Assembly (NCBI GenBank): GCA_937943625.1
Contig: CALEAD010000006.1
Span: forward strand, 1 to 64,000
Source of the DNA: an uncultured Anaerolineae bacterium
GTDB taxonomy: Bacteria; Chloroflexota; Anaerolineae; Promineifilales; Promineifilaceae
Length of the DNA stretch: 64,000 nt
Direction of reading: 5' to 3'
Shown here: piece after piece, positions 15,886-22,992 of the stretch
Numbering within the stretch: the stretch's first letter is position 1
Layout of the letters: every line of letters begins with the position of its first letter
The notes under the pieces: generated by a model
Databases searched by the model: none
Seen by the model: only the letters and a program-made list of their open reading frames with translations
What the model was told of the DNA's origin: nothing
Made by a program: the position numbers and the translations under genes

Positions 15886-16599
15886 TTAAGCAGGCGCTAC
15901 GGCCGTTTCTGCCCCCTGAGAACTCCGAATCCGTTCCCGCAGCCAATCTGTCCACGCCGCGATACCTTCGCCCGTCTCACACGAGATCGGGAAGAAAGTC
16001 ACGCCGGGATTCAGGATTTCAATGCCCCGGCGGAAGTAGTCTATGTCGAAGTGCACGTAGGGCAGCAAGTCCACCTTGTTTAGAATCAGCGCGTCAATGC
16101 CGCGATAGATGCCAGGATATTTGTACGGCTTGTCGTCCCCTTCCGGCACGCTGGCAATAACCACGTTGAAGTGCGTGCCCAGATTAAAAGCAGCCGGACA
16201 GATAAGGTTGCCAACGTTCTCCACGATCATTAAGTCCAAATCCTCCAGCGGTAACTGGTGGATTGCGCTGGACAGCATTACCGCGTCTAAATGGCACTGG
16301 CCGCCGGTATTGATCTGGATGGCCGGCATCCCGGCGGTAATAATTTTGTCAGCGTCCAGGGTGACAGGGGCGGTGTCCCCTTCCACGACGCCCAGCTGCA
16401 ATTCCGGCCGCAGCGCTGCGATGGTATGCAGGATAAGGCTGGTTTTACCCGCGCCTGGCGCAGCCATGATGTTGATACCCAGGACGTGGTTCTGGTCCAA
16501 GTGGCTGAGGTTGTGCGCCGCCACCATATCGTTGGCGCTCATGATTTGCGCGCCGATACTTATATTTTGGGCATGAGAATGAGAAGGGTTTTCACACAT
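15886..16599 (-). CDS. hypB: HypB-like nickel-insertion GTPase
   Basis: A 237-residue SIMIBI-class GTPase. The P-loop is MAAPGAGKTSL near residue 45, followed by VVEGDTAP, the metal-site motif NTGGQCHLDA, IVENVGNLICP and the base-recognition motif LNKVDLLPY. HypB delivers nickel to [NiFe]-hydrogenase with HypA. No hypA and no hydrogenase gene lies in the window. Cys2 begins MCENPSHSHAQN, a short metal-binding-like N-terminus without the long His-rich tract of some HypBs. The start overlaps the ArsR gene by 8 bp and has GGAG 7 nt upstream, so metal-responsive control by that ArsR is likely. Confidence 0.88.
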   Translation of the reverse strand: MCENPSHSHAQNISIGAQIMSANDMVAAHNLSHLDQNHVLGINIMAAPGAGKTSLILHTIAALRPELQLGVVEGDTAPVTLDADKIITAGMPAIQINTGGQCHLDAVMLSSAIHQLPLEDLDLMIVENVGNLICPAAFNLGTHFNVVIASVPEGDDKPYKYPGIYRGIDALILNKVDLLPYVHFDIDYFRRGIEILNPGVTFFPISCETGEGIAAWTDWLRERIRSSQGAETAVAPA

Positions 16600-16927
16600 A
16601 TTGTTTCTCCTGTGAGTTGTTTCTGGGGTGAATGTCGCTTTGCTGCACCCGAATAAATCGGCGCGTGATTTCCTGACAGCATTCGGCTACACATTCCTGG
16701 TTAGCCCGGTAAAACACCCATTTGCCCTCCTGTCGCGTCGTCACCAGATTAGCCTGGCACAATACAGCCAGGTGGTGGGAAATGGTGGGCTGCTGCTGGT
16801 CAAAATGATCACAAAGATCGCTGACGCTCATTTTCCCGCTTTGCAGCAGTTGTAAAATCTGCTGCCGCGTTTCGTCGGCCAGCGCCCGCAGAAAATCGTC
16901 AAAGTCGCAACAGCCGGTCTGGCTCAT
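16592..16927 (-). CDS. ArsR/SmtB-family repressor, cysteine-rich
   Basis: A 111-residue winged-helix protein. The HTH reads SVSDLCDHFDQQQPTISHHLAVL. Cysteines at the N-terminus (QTGCCDF) and in the last helix (QECVAECCQEI) give several possible metal or thiol ligands. Start at ATG 16927, overlapping the upstream stop as ATGA. It overlaps hypB downstream, so it probably controls nickel or other metal handling of that operon. It is distinct from the second ArsR protein at 32192-32608, with different cysteine positions. Confidence 0.86.
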   Translation of the reverse strand: MSQTGCCDFDDFLRALADETRQQILQLLQSGKMSVSDLCDHFDQQQPTISHHLAVLCQANLVTTRQEGKWVFYRANQECVAECCQEITRRFIRVQQSDIHPRNNSQEKQYV

Positions 16928-17163
16928 GCTAATTTGCCAATGGCCGCGTGCATAGATACACTGACCTGCTGGCGACAACGTGGGCACAGAGCTGCCAGCG
17001 AGAAATGCACCAATTGACGTAACTCTGGCAAGCACGCATCTCGCTGCTGTTCATCCAGGCTTTGTGCCGTAGACAGAACCGTGTCTAGACAGTTACCCAG
17101 CAAAGCCAAAATAGCGCGCTCATTGTATTTTTTGGCTTGCCGGAGGGCTTTCAGGGCGTGCAT
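16924..17163 (-). CDS. Small CxxC protein of unknown function
   Basis: A 79-residue mostly helical protein with one CPRC motif near residue 60 and two more cysteines. I do not recognise a family. The frame stays open for another 28 codons upstream without a good start codon; GGGGA lies about 5 nt before the ATG at 17163. It is coupled by ATGA to the ArsR gene, which supports translation and suggests an accessory metal or redox role. Confidence 0.5.
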   Translation of the reverse strand: MHALKALRQAKKYNERAILALLGNCLDTVLSTAQSLDEQQRDACLPELRQLVHFSLAALCPRCRQQVSVSMHAAIGKLA

Positions 17164-17237
17164 CAGGTCCCCGTTTTGGAATAGCGTTTGCGCCTGCTCT
17201 ATCTTTTGTACGGCAACTTCCAGGCTACCGGTAATTT

Positions 17238-17287
17238 CCTGCTTTTTTTACGTGTTCATGTACTATTATCGCCCTGCTTTTTTTACG
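17238..17287. repeat. Direct repeat pair, 15 bp copies 35 bp apart
   Basis: CCTGCTTTTTTTACG occurs at 17238-17252 and again, identical, at 17273-17287; the second copy covers the end of the zinc-ribbon gene. A recent local duplication of about 35 bp is the simplest reading. Confidence 0.5.
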
Positions 17288-17552
17288 AGCTATTTTCTGT
17301 GCGGTCTTCTGCTGCGGGCGCTTTGATACCACGCCGCTCACAATCAGCGCACAGGTCTGTGGCGCGATTTGTCCAATAAACCAGGCCACAGCCAGGGCAG
17401 ACTACTTGACGTAAGCCACGCATGGGTGGCGCCACCTGGGGGCGTAGTTCAGGCGGCAGGGCGGCAAAAGGGTCCTGGGAGCAGTCACAGCCGGCTAAAT
17501 TGGGTAACGGCCGTTGCGTCTTTCGACTAGAGCTAGGGTTTGCAGTATTCAT
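17283..17552 (-). CDS. Small zinc-ribbon protein
   Basis: An 89-residue protein with a C-terminal rubredoxin-like zinc ribbon, CPGCGLVYW ... LCADCERRG, and an N-terminal CDC. The start at 17552 is preferred because GGAG lies 9 nt upstream; the ATG at 17561 touches it. The N-terminal third looks disordered (SSSRKTQRPLP). The family cannot be named. It sits between a thioredoxin-fold gene and the small CxxC/ArsR/HypB genes, so a metal-binding accessory role is plausible. Confidence 0.55.
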   Translation of the reverse strand: MNTANPSSSRKTQRPLPNLAGCDCSQDPFAALPPELRPQVAPPMRGLRQVVCPGCGLVYWTNRATDLCADCERRGIKAPAAEDRTENSS

Positions 17553-17584
17553 CCGTTTCATCTCCTGTTAGCGAACAAATTGTC

Positions 17585-18022
17585 TTATGGTGCTATCAGT
17601 AGCCCGATTTTTTCCTGCATACGCTCCAGGTTAAAGACCGTCGGGCTACTGGCGACACCCCACTCACGCCAGACAATTTGCCCTTTGGCGTCTAGCAGCA
17701 CGAGCATGGGTGCTCGTTCCACTTTGTAACGGTGCTGTAAATCGGGTCGCTGGTACAGCAGGATGCGCTGCACAGGTACCTGTCTGCGCTGTTCGAGGGG
17801 CCAGGCAGCAATAGCTTTGTCGGCCCTGGCGTACAGGGGCAGCACGCACTCACACCCCTCATCGTTGTTAAAAAAGAGCAGCACAGGCTGGTTGTTGAGT
17901 TCAATGGGCGGACCAGCCAGAATGAACAACGGCCGTCCTAGCTTCAGACCCAGCAACAGCACAACCGCCCCCAGCAGCGCAAACCAGATTCGTGGTTTGT
18001 GAATTTCAACTAAGCCAGCCAT
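17585..18022 (-). CDS. Membrane-anchored thioredoxin-fold protein with CxC motif
   Basis: A 145-residue protein. Residues 12-37 are a signal anchor (IWFALLGAVVLLLGLKLG), followed by a thioredoxin-like domain whose active site is DEGCECVLPLY rather than CxxC. A cis-Pro-like segment RAPMLVLLDAKG follows. The ATG at 18022 lies 13 bp inside ccdA; the reading frame is open much further upstream, but that part is the antisense-free shadow of ccdA. Coupled to CcdA, it likely receives electrons outside the membrane, as TlpA or ResA proteins do. Confidence 0.75.
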   Translation of the reverse strand: MAGLVEIHKPRIWFALLGAVVLLLGLKLGRPLFILAGPPIELNNQPVLLFFNNDEGCECVLPLYARADKAIAAWPLEQRRQVPVQRILLYQRPDLQHRYKVERAPMLVLLDAKGQIVWREWGVASSPTVFNLERMQEKIGLLIAP

Positions 18023-18687
18023 AGAAAGTATAACCCTACACCTATCAGCACCAGGCCACTGCCCGTCTCCAGTGCGGCTGACCAGCGGCCGGCCTGCCGC
18101 AGCCCTTTTAGCGCCGCTGTAAAGGTGCCAGCCAAAACGATGGGCACCCCCCGACCTAGGGCATAGACAAAGAGTAGCGCCGCACCATAGGCAACGGCCG
18201 TCTGCTGCACCATGACGTAGGTCAAAATCGCCAGCAGCACCGGCGTGGCGCACTGCGAAGCGACTAACCCGGAAAGCAACCCCAGGGCGAGTGCACCGGG
18301 CAGCCCGCGCCAGCCAATGCGCTCGCGCAGCCGGGCGATGCTGCCAGGAATATTGATTTGCAACGCGCCCAGCATATTCAGTGCCAGAGCAAAACAAACG
18401 ATGGACACCAGGTAATACCCCCAGCCGCGCAGGCCGGTGAAGGCGCTGCCCAGCAGCGCGGCGACCACGCCCAGCAGCATGAAGGTGGTGGCCAGCCCGA
18501 CGGCAAAACCCAAGGAAAGGGTAAAAGCGCGCGCGCGGGTGGGCGTCGTCGTGCCGCCGACGTAGCCCACCAGCAGCGGGATCATGGCCACGTTGCAGGG
18601 GCCAATGCTGGTGACAATCCCACCTAAAAAGACGAGGCCAAAGGCAATGAGCGTGCCTTGCGTGAAGATAGTGGTGTCAATTTCCAT
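18010..18687 (-). CDS. ccdA: CcdA/DsbD-type thiol-electron transmembrane protein
   Basis: A 225-residue protein with about six hydrophobic helices, of the CcdA family. The two characteristic cysteines are in TSIGPCNVAMIPLL (helix 1) and VASQCATPVLLAIL (helix 4). CcdA carries reducing equivalents from cytoplasmic thioredoxin to extracytoplasmic thiol proteins. The next gene encodes an anchored thioredoxin-fold protein and the previous gene a thioredoxin-VKOR protein, so this is a compact extracytoplasmic dithiol module. The RBS is weak. Confidence 0.88.
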   Translation of the reverse strand: MEIDTTIFTQGTLIAFGLVFLGGIVTSIGPCNVAMIPLLVGYVGGTTTPTRARAFTLSLGFAVGLATTFMLLGVVAALLGSAFTGLRGWGYYLVSIVCFALALNMLGALQINIPGSIARLRERIGWRGLPGALALGLLSGLVASQCATPVLLAILTYVMVQQTAVAYGAALLFVYALGRGVPIVLAGTFTAALKGLRQAGRWSAALETGSGLVLIGVGLYFLWLA

Positions 18688-18712
18688 CAGTCAGTCTGAG
18701 CAACCAGCTCAA

Positions 18713-19843
18713 TCATCTCTTGCGCTTCCCCTTCATCGCTTTCACCGTTATCGCTTCATGGGACACGGCCATTTCCAGACTCAGCAGCATCAGGGCTGTC
18801 ATCACCACGGCCGAGGTCAGACACCAGGCGCAAACTGCACCAATGACAAAGGGTTCCAGGTAAGTCAGATAAATGGAAAAGAATACGCCAAAAGCGGTCA
18901 TGGCCAACAGCGCCAGCGCTGCGCGCCTGTCACCTTGCCATTTGCCCCAACCCCAGGCAGCGAGAATGGCCACATAGCCCAACACGCCCAGCACGCCAAT
19001 GGGAATGCCGAAGAGATAGGCATATTCGCTGGTTTGCACCGTGTTGCAGTCGCCCACGGGGCCGCAGACGGCAGCAACGGCCTGGGTCTCCACATAGGCC
19101 AGGTAGGCAGCAACGCCTAGGCCAATGAGAGCCAATATGGGCAACGCAATTTGCAGCCAGGCCGGCGGCCGTTGTTTGATGCGGCCCTGCTGCGCCTGCC
19201 AGAAGCGCACGGCCGTATAGCCCAGGGCCAACACCATGCCAATTAGAATCACAATGGCCAGCAAGAAGCCATCACGGACGGGGGTCGCAGACGCACTCTC
19301 CGAGAGAGGCACATTTTGCGGCTTCAACAGTGCGGCCGCCAATTCGGGTTCAGGTACAGGTACAGGCGCAGCGTCTGTGGCAGCGGTAATTTCGCCAGAA
19401 ACGGCCGTGCTCACCTCTGGCAAAAACCACTCCAACCCAGGCGCCTGCGGCCACCCTACGCCGCCCGCAGCCAGGTAGGCTTCAATCAGGCCTGGCAGCT
19501 GGTTTGGAATCTGATCCGAACCGATGAGGACGGCATCTCCAATTAATAAAAATGGCACGCCAATGTTTTGCCGCGGCACGCCGATGGCGGCGCCCAGGTC
19601 AAACAGACGGTCAAAATCGGCAGCGCTGCGCAGTTCAATTAAAGCCAACTGCCATTGGTCGCCGTGCTTGGCCTGCAGTGGGGGCAGCACATTGGCTTTC
19701 ACCCAGTCACAATGGCCGCAGCCTTCCATCCAAAACATCACCGCTTTGACAGTGGGTTGATCCTGCGCGTAGGTGTTTGTGGGAGTAACGGCCGTTACGC
19801 CCCACAGGAACCCAATCAACAACAAAAGAATTCGTTTCTGCAT
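18713..19843 (-). CDS. Thioredoxin-VKOR fusion, exported N-terminal thioredoxin domain
   Basis: A 376-residue fusion. A signal peptide (residues 1-27) is followed by a thioredoxin-like domain with MEGCGHCDWV near residue 42, a Pro/Ala-rich linker, and from about residue 195 a VKOR domain with CGPVGDCNTVQTSEY and the helix active site CAWC. VKOR oxidises quinone-linked disulfides and drives disulfide formation. Most bacterial VKOR-thioredoxin fusions place thioredoxin after VKOR; here it is first. Start at 19843 is preferred (AGGA 9 nt upstream); 19849 is the alternative. CcdA next door moves electrons the opposite way. Confidence 0.85.
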   Translation of the reverse strand: MQKRILLLLIGFLWGVTAVTPTNTYAQDQPTVKAVMFWMEGCGHCDWVKANVLPPLQAKHGDQWQLALIELRSAADFDRLFDLGAAIGVPRQNIGVPFLLIGDAVLIGSDQIPNQLPGLIEAYLAAGGVGWPQAPGLEWFLPEVSTAVSGEITAATDAAPVPVPEPELAAALLKPQNVPLSESASATPVRDGFLLAIVILIGMVLALGYTAVRFWQAQQGRIKQRPPAWLQIALPILALIGLGVAAYLAYVETQAVAAVCGPVGDCNTVQTSEYAYLFGIPIGVLGVLGYVAILAAWGWGKWQGDRRAALALLAMTAFGVFFSIYLTYLEPFVIGAVCAWCLTSAVVMTALMLLSLEMAVSHEAITVKAMKGKRKR

Positions 19844-19891
19844 TATCATTTTTCCTTTCGCATCACCAAACCTGCGCTACGCGCACCAGGT

Positions 19892-19943
19892 TTAGCAACG
19901 TGGGCTACATTTACAGCGGTCTGCGGTCTGCGGTTGGCCGTCG
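19892..19943 (+). repeat. Intergenic repeat, 52 bp, inverted copy at 34569-34620
   Basis: It is about 79 percent identical over 52 bp to the reverse complement of 34569-34620; both read CAAC-TGGGC-AC-TTTACA then degenerate GCGGTCT units. A shorter relative is at 36447-36480. It lies between the YlbF and VKOR genes and does not code for protein. Confidence 0.5.
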
Positions 19944-19953
19944 GCGGTCATTG

Positions 19954-20319
19954 TCAAGACAACGCCATCGTCACAAAATCCAGGCTCAAGGTACGGTTTA
20001 ATTCGGCGCCAACGTTGGCTAAGTATCCTTTGGCCATGTTTAGCGCGTTATCCCGGTTTTCAATCAAAGAATTCGCCGTGACGGCGTCCCGCAGGGCGTA
20101 AAAAGCCTGCACTTCATCAGCCGGTAAATCCTCACCAGCACGCTGCCGGGCAATCAGGTTGGCGCGCACGGTCTCAAAATGCTCGTCCAATTCCTGCGCT
20201 TCCACATTGTTCGCCAGTTCCGCAACGGCTTGCAGATATTGCTGCACCGCCTCATGCTGGCGCAGCGCCAGGCCAAAATCCTGGGCAACCTGTTGTAATT
20301 CAGGGGATAAAGATGTCAT
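19954..20319 (-). CDS. YlbF/YmcA-family protein
   Basis: A 121-residue all-helical protein of the YlbF (RicF) family; the segment ELDEHFETVRANLIARQRAGEDL resembles the family core. In Bacillus, YlbF, YmcA and YaaT (RicT) form a complex that binds [4Fe-4S] clusters and governs mRNA processing through RNase Y. This copy has no cysteine. It is the last gene of the long thiol/Fe-S cluster, and a RicT homolog is 25 kb away at 45833-46864. GGAGG lies 6 nt before the ATG. Confidence 0.75.
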   Translation of the reverse strand: MTSLSPELQQVAQDFGLALRQHEAVQQYLQAVAELANNVEAQELDEHFETVRANLIARQRAGEDLPADEVQAFYALRDAVTANSLIENRDNALNMAKGYLANVGAELNRTLSLDFVTMALS

Positions 20320-20321
20320 GG

Positions 20322-20690
20322 TTAACCTCCACAGCAGCTGCGCCTGGCGTTGGCAGCAAAGGGGATGCCGGCTGCTTCGCTAATGGCTTCATCTATGGCG
20401 ACGATCAGGTCATGCAATTCTTCCTCGGCAATCTGGTAGGCTTTCACCGCTGGCCGGCCGTAGAACTGGGTCAGCAGCCGGTGATAGTCACCCTCGCTCA
20501 TACCCTGGTATTGCCGGGCGCGCAGTTCGGCCAGCAGGTCCTGCGCTTCGGTGTCGGCCTGCATGGCGCGGTAAGCGTCAAAAAACCGGGCGTAGGCTGG
20601 ATGGGCTTTGATTTGGGAAGCCATGCGGTACAGTGGATCGGTCACGTCACTGGCGGCAAATACAGGGATACTTGTTTGTAAGTCAATCAT
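20322..20690 (-). CDS. YlbF/YmcA-family protein with C-terminal Cys pair
   Basis: A 122-residue helical protein related to its neighbour at 19954-20319. It ends NARRSCCGG, a terminal cysteine pair that could bind a metal or Fe-S cluster, as reported for the YlbF/YmcA/YaaT complex. RBS GGAG is 6 nt upstream; only 2 bp separate it from the next YlbF gene. Two tandem members could form the hetero-oligomer with RicT. The position just after an Mrp-type Fe-S carrier gene supports a cluster-binding role. Confidence 0.76.
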   Translation of the reverse strand: MIDLQTSIPVFAASDVTDPLYRMASQIKAHPAYARFFDAYRAMQADTEAQDLLAELRARQYQGMSEGDYHRLLTQFYGRPAVKAYQIAEEELHDLIVAIDEAISEAAGIPFAANARRSCCGG

Positions 20691-20702
20691 CTTTTACTCC
20701 AT

Positions 20703-21779
20703 TTAAACTGCGGCAATTTCTTTGGGCTGTGGTGTAACCCCTTCGGATGCCAACAGCCCCAATGCTTGTACCAGTGCAGTCACTTCTGGTTCGTCAACTG
20801 CTTCCACAGCACCTTCATCACAGAGTGCGGCGATCAGGGGTTTTAGCGGCAGCCGGACCAGCAGTGGGGCATCGGCCGCGTCCGCAATCTCTTGGGCATG
20901 GCTAGGGCCAAATACGTCGTATAGCTGGCCGGTGTCCGGAGCGACAAAACCAGCCATATTTTCTACAATGCCCAGAATCGGCGTGTGGATGGTCTGGGCC
21001 ATTTTTACGGCCTTGCGCACCACCATGGCCGCCAGTGCCTGCGGTGTGGTGACCATGATAATGCCGTTTAGCGGCAGGCTTTGCATTACCGTCAGGGCCG
21101 CGTCGGAGGTGCCTGGCGGCAGGTCTACCAGCAGGTAATCAAGCTGGCCCCAGTTAACGTCATTCCAGAACTGCTCAATGACCTGGGAGATCATAGGACC
21201 GCGCCAGATGACGGCCTGCCCCTCGTCTTCCAGGAGAAAGTTAATGGACATGAGCTTGACACCGGTGCGGCTGGCGACTGGCTGCAGGCGGTTGCCCGGC
21301 GCAATTTGTACCGGGCCACGGGCGCCGAACAGCCGGGGAATGCTGGGTCCGGTGACGTCGGCATCTAGAATGCCCACCCGATAACCGGCCTTTTTCAGTC
21401 CCGCCGCCAACAGGCCGGTGACAAGGGATTTGCCCACGCCGCCCTTGCCGCTCATGACGGCGATTACCTGTTTAACCTGCGTGCTTTCGGGCGATAACTG
21501 GCTGCTAATGCCAAAGGCAGCGCGCCGCTCGGCCATGTTCATGGCGTCCAGGTTGATGTTGACTTCGGTGACGCCAGGTAAATTGGCAACGGCCGTGCGC
21601 GCCTCGGCAACGAGCTGATCACGCAGCGGGCACTCTGGTATGGTCAGAGCCAGCGTGAAATTGACAGTCCCGTTGTTGGTTTGCAAATCGCGTACCATGC
21701 CCAGGTCCACAATATTCCGGCGTAACTCGGGATCGTGGATCTGGCGTAGGGCTTCTAAAATCTCTTTTTCGTTTGACAT
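20703..21779 (-). CDS. Mrp/ApbC-type P-loop Fe-S carrier
   Basis: A 358-residue protein. Residues 5-80 are a MIP18/DUF59 domain (EILEALRQIHDPELRRNIVDLGMV). The remainder is the ParA-like ATPase with deviant Walker A SGKGGVGKSLVTG near residue 109 and LVDLPPGTSDA. Family members carry or insert Fe-S clusters. The typical C-terminal CxxC is not apparent; the equivalent region reads VENMAGFVAPDTG without cysteine, so cluster binding may differ. Start at 21779 with AGGA 8 nt upstream; 15 further codons are open. Confidence 0.9.
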   Translation of the reverse strand: MSNEKEILEALRQIHDPELRRNIVDLGMVRDLQTNNGTVNFTLALTIPECPLRDQLVAEARTAVANLPGVTEVNINLDAMNMAERRAAFGISSQLSPESTQVKQVIAVMSGKGGVGKSLVTGLLAAGLKKAGYRVGILDADVTGPSIPRLFGARGPVQIAPGNRLQPVASRTGVKLMSINFLLEDEGQAVIWRGPMISQVIEQFWNDVNWGQLDYLLVDLPPGTSDAALTVMQSLPLNGIIMVTTPQALAAMVVRKAVKMAQTIHTPILGIVENMAGFVAPDTGQLYDVFGPSHAQEIADAADAPLLVRLPLKPLIAALCDEGAVEAVDEPEVTALVQALGLLASEGVTPQPKEIAAV

Positions 21780-21836
21780 AATCATTTTCCTGGCGGTGAC
21801 CGGCGCCTGTTTGGCGCTGGTCACCGGATATAAGGC

Positions 21837-22229
21837 TCAATTCATGGAGCGCAAGGCAGAGACCATGCAGATGTCATGAATGACCTCTATGCCTTGCGCT
21901 TCGGCCTGGTCAACCACCTGGTCTGACCAGGAACCAGGCGGCATCCACATGGTTTTGATGCCCAGACGGCCGCTGCTGGCGACAACTTGCTCGGTCACGG
22001 CCGGCGGTACAACGGTCACAACGACTTCCGGTTTTTCTGGCAGGGCTTCTATATCGGGGTAACAGGGACGGCCGTCAATGGTGTCGTATTTGGGGTTCAC
22101 GGCATAAGCCTGGTACCCTTTGGCCAACAGCGTTGCAAAAACCTCGCAACTGTACTTTTCTTTGTCTTGCGAAACGCCGACGACGGCAAAAACGTGATTG
22201 TTGCGTAACACATCGGATACGATACTCAT
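21837..22229 (-). CDS. CoA-binding domain protein (YccU-like)
   Basis: A 130-residue Rossmann-fold protein of the small CoA-binding family: VFAVVGVSQDKEKYSCEVFATLL at the N-terminus, then AVNPKYDTIDGRPCYPDI and MWMPPGSWSDQVV. Single-domain members bind CoA or a similar nucleotide, but their role is undefined. It lies between mrp and a ferredoxin gene with a good RBS (AGGAG, 7 nt spacing). Two conserved cysteines (KYSCEV, GRPCYP) fit the thiol theme of the cluster. Confidence 0.86.
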   Translation of the reverse strand: MSIVSDVLRNNHVFAVVGVSQDKEKYSCEVFATLLAKGYQAYAVNPKYDTIDGRPCYPDIEALPEKPEVVVTVVPPAVTEQVVASSGRLGIKTMWMPPGSWSDQVVDQAEAQGIEVIHDICMVSALRSMN

Positions 22230-22247
22230 CTTTCATCTCCTGGCCAA

Positions 22248-22532
22248 TCAGGCCGCATTTTCCAGCTGCTGCTTTTGTAATTGTTGGATTAAAACAGCAA
22301 TCTCTTTTAATGTAGGGAAGCTAATCGCCTCAGTTGCGCAAATTTTGGCGCAGGCGCTGCAGCCAATGACGCAGTTATAAGGATTGACCACAACGGGATG
22401 CCCGTCGTTGTCGTCCCAATCGTAAACGCCATTGCCGCAAAAATCGAAGCATTCCTGGCAACCGGCACAAACGTCCACGTCAACAGTCGGAAACCAGGGG
22501 ATAACCTCTCTGGGTAGTCCATAATATGACAT
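22248..22532 (-). CDS. Two-cluster ferredoxin with unusual second site
   Basis: A 94-residue ferredoxin-like protein. Site 1 is CAGCQECFDFC (normal spacing). Site 2 is CVIGCSACAKIC, with three rather than two residues after the first Cys. Before site 1 comes IPWFPTVDVDV, also found in the longer paralog at 27853-28497, so the two form a distinct pair. Start at 22532 with GGAGG 7 nt upstream; the longer frame reading is not supported. It may pair electronically with the HdrA N-domain protein encoded upstream. Confidence 0.83.
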   Translation of the reverse strand: MSYYGLPREVIPWFPTVDVDVCAGCQECFDFCGNGVYDWDDNDGHPVVVNPYNCVIGCSACAKICATEAISFPTLKEIAVLIQQLQKQQLENAA

Positions 22533-22608
22533 AGTTTCACCTCCAATCCGCAAAAAGAGGGACGCGGTGAAGGGGAACCGTTCCCCTTCACCAACGAGAG
22601 GATTGCGG

Positions 22609-22959
22609 TTACCGAATGACCTCGGCCACTTTAGCAAAGGCTTCCTCGGCCGGCATATTCCGCAGATCCAGCGCTATCACCTGGTCGTCGTAATTGCCAC
22701 CTACGTCGGCAATGGTGTCTTTGAACATTTTGCGCTGCATACGCGGATCGCAGCCGCCGACGATGTAGCGATTGCCGGGTTTCAGGTTGTCGCGCCAGAA
22801 GCGGTCGCCGTCGTCCACGCAGAGCTGGGGATGCACGATGGCATATTCCACATCCAGTTCGTTGCGGACGCGGTTGATCAGTTGCCACAGGTTCATGCCC
22901 TGGAAGCCAGGGCACTCTCCGGTGCAGTAACACATAACGAATCTCGGTTTGTCAGACAT
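22609..22959 (-). CDS. Stand-alone HdrA N-terminal-domain-like protein
   Basis: A 116-residue protein resembling the N-terminal domain of heterodisulfide reductase subunit A. It has an opening Cys cluster (VMCYCTGECPGF), a middle Cys (HPQLCVDDG) and the family-like GGCDPRMQRKMFKDTI, which mirrors the ASCSPRMHE motif of HdrA. No flavin domain follows. In HdrA this domain binds a [4Fe-4S] cluster. It is followed by a ferredoxin gene, so a small electron-transfer or sulfur-binding pair is likely. The start has AGGAG at good spacing. Confidence 0.72.
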   Translation of the reverse strand: MSDKPRFVMCYCTGECPGFQGMNLWQLINRVRNELDVEYAIVHPQLCVDDGDRFWRDNLKPGNRYIVGGCDPRMQRKMFKDTIADVGGNYDDQVIALDLRNMPAEEAFAKVAEVIR

Positions 22960-22992
22960 TTTTCAGCTCCTTTACCAAAAATGGTTTTACGC

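Noticed and set aside
15237-16160. 307-residue plus-strand frame across gcvPA and hypB
   Set aside because: It crosses two real minus-strand genes and ends in Arg/Ser-rich junk.
17585-18397. Possible frameshift or 270-residue gene overlapping ccdA
   Set aside because: Only the last 145 codons, from the ATG at 18022, look like protein; the first part is ccdA read in another frame.
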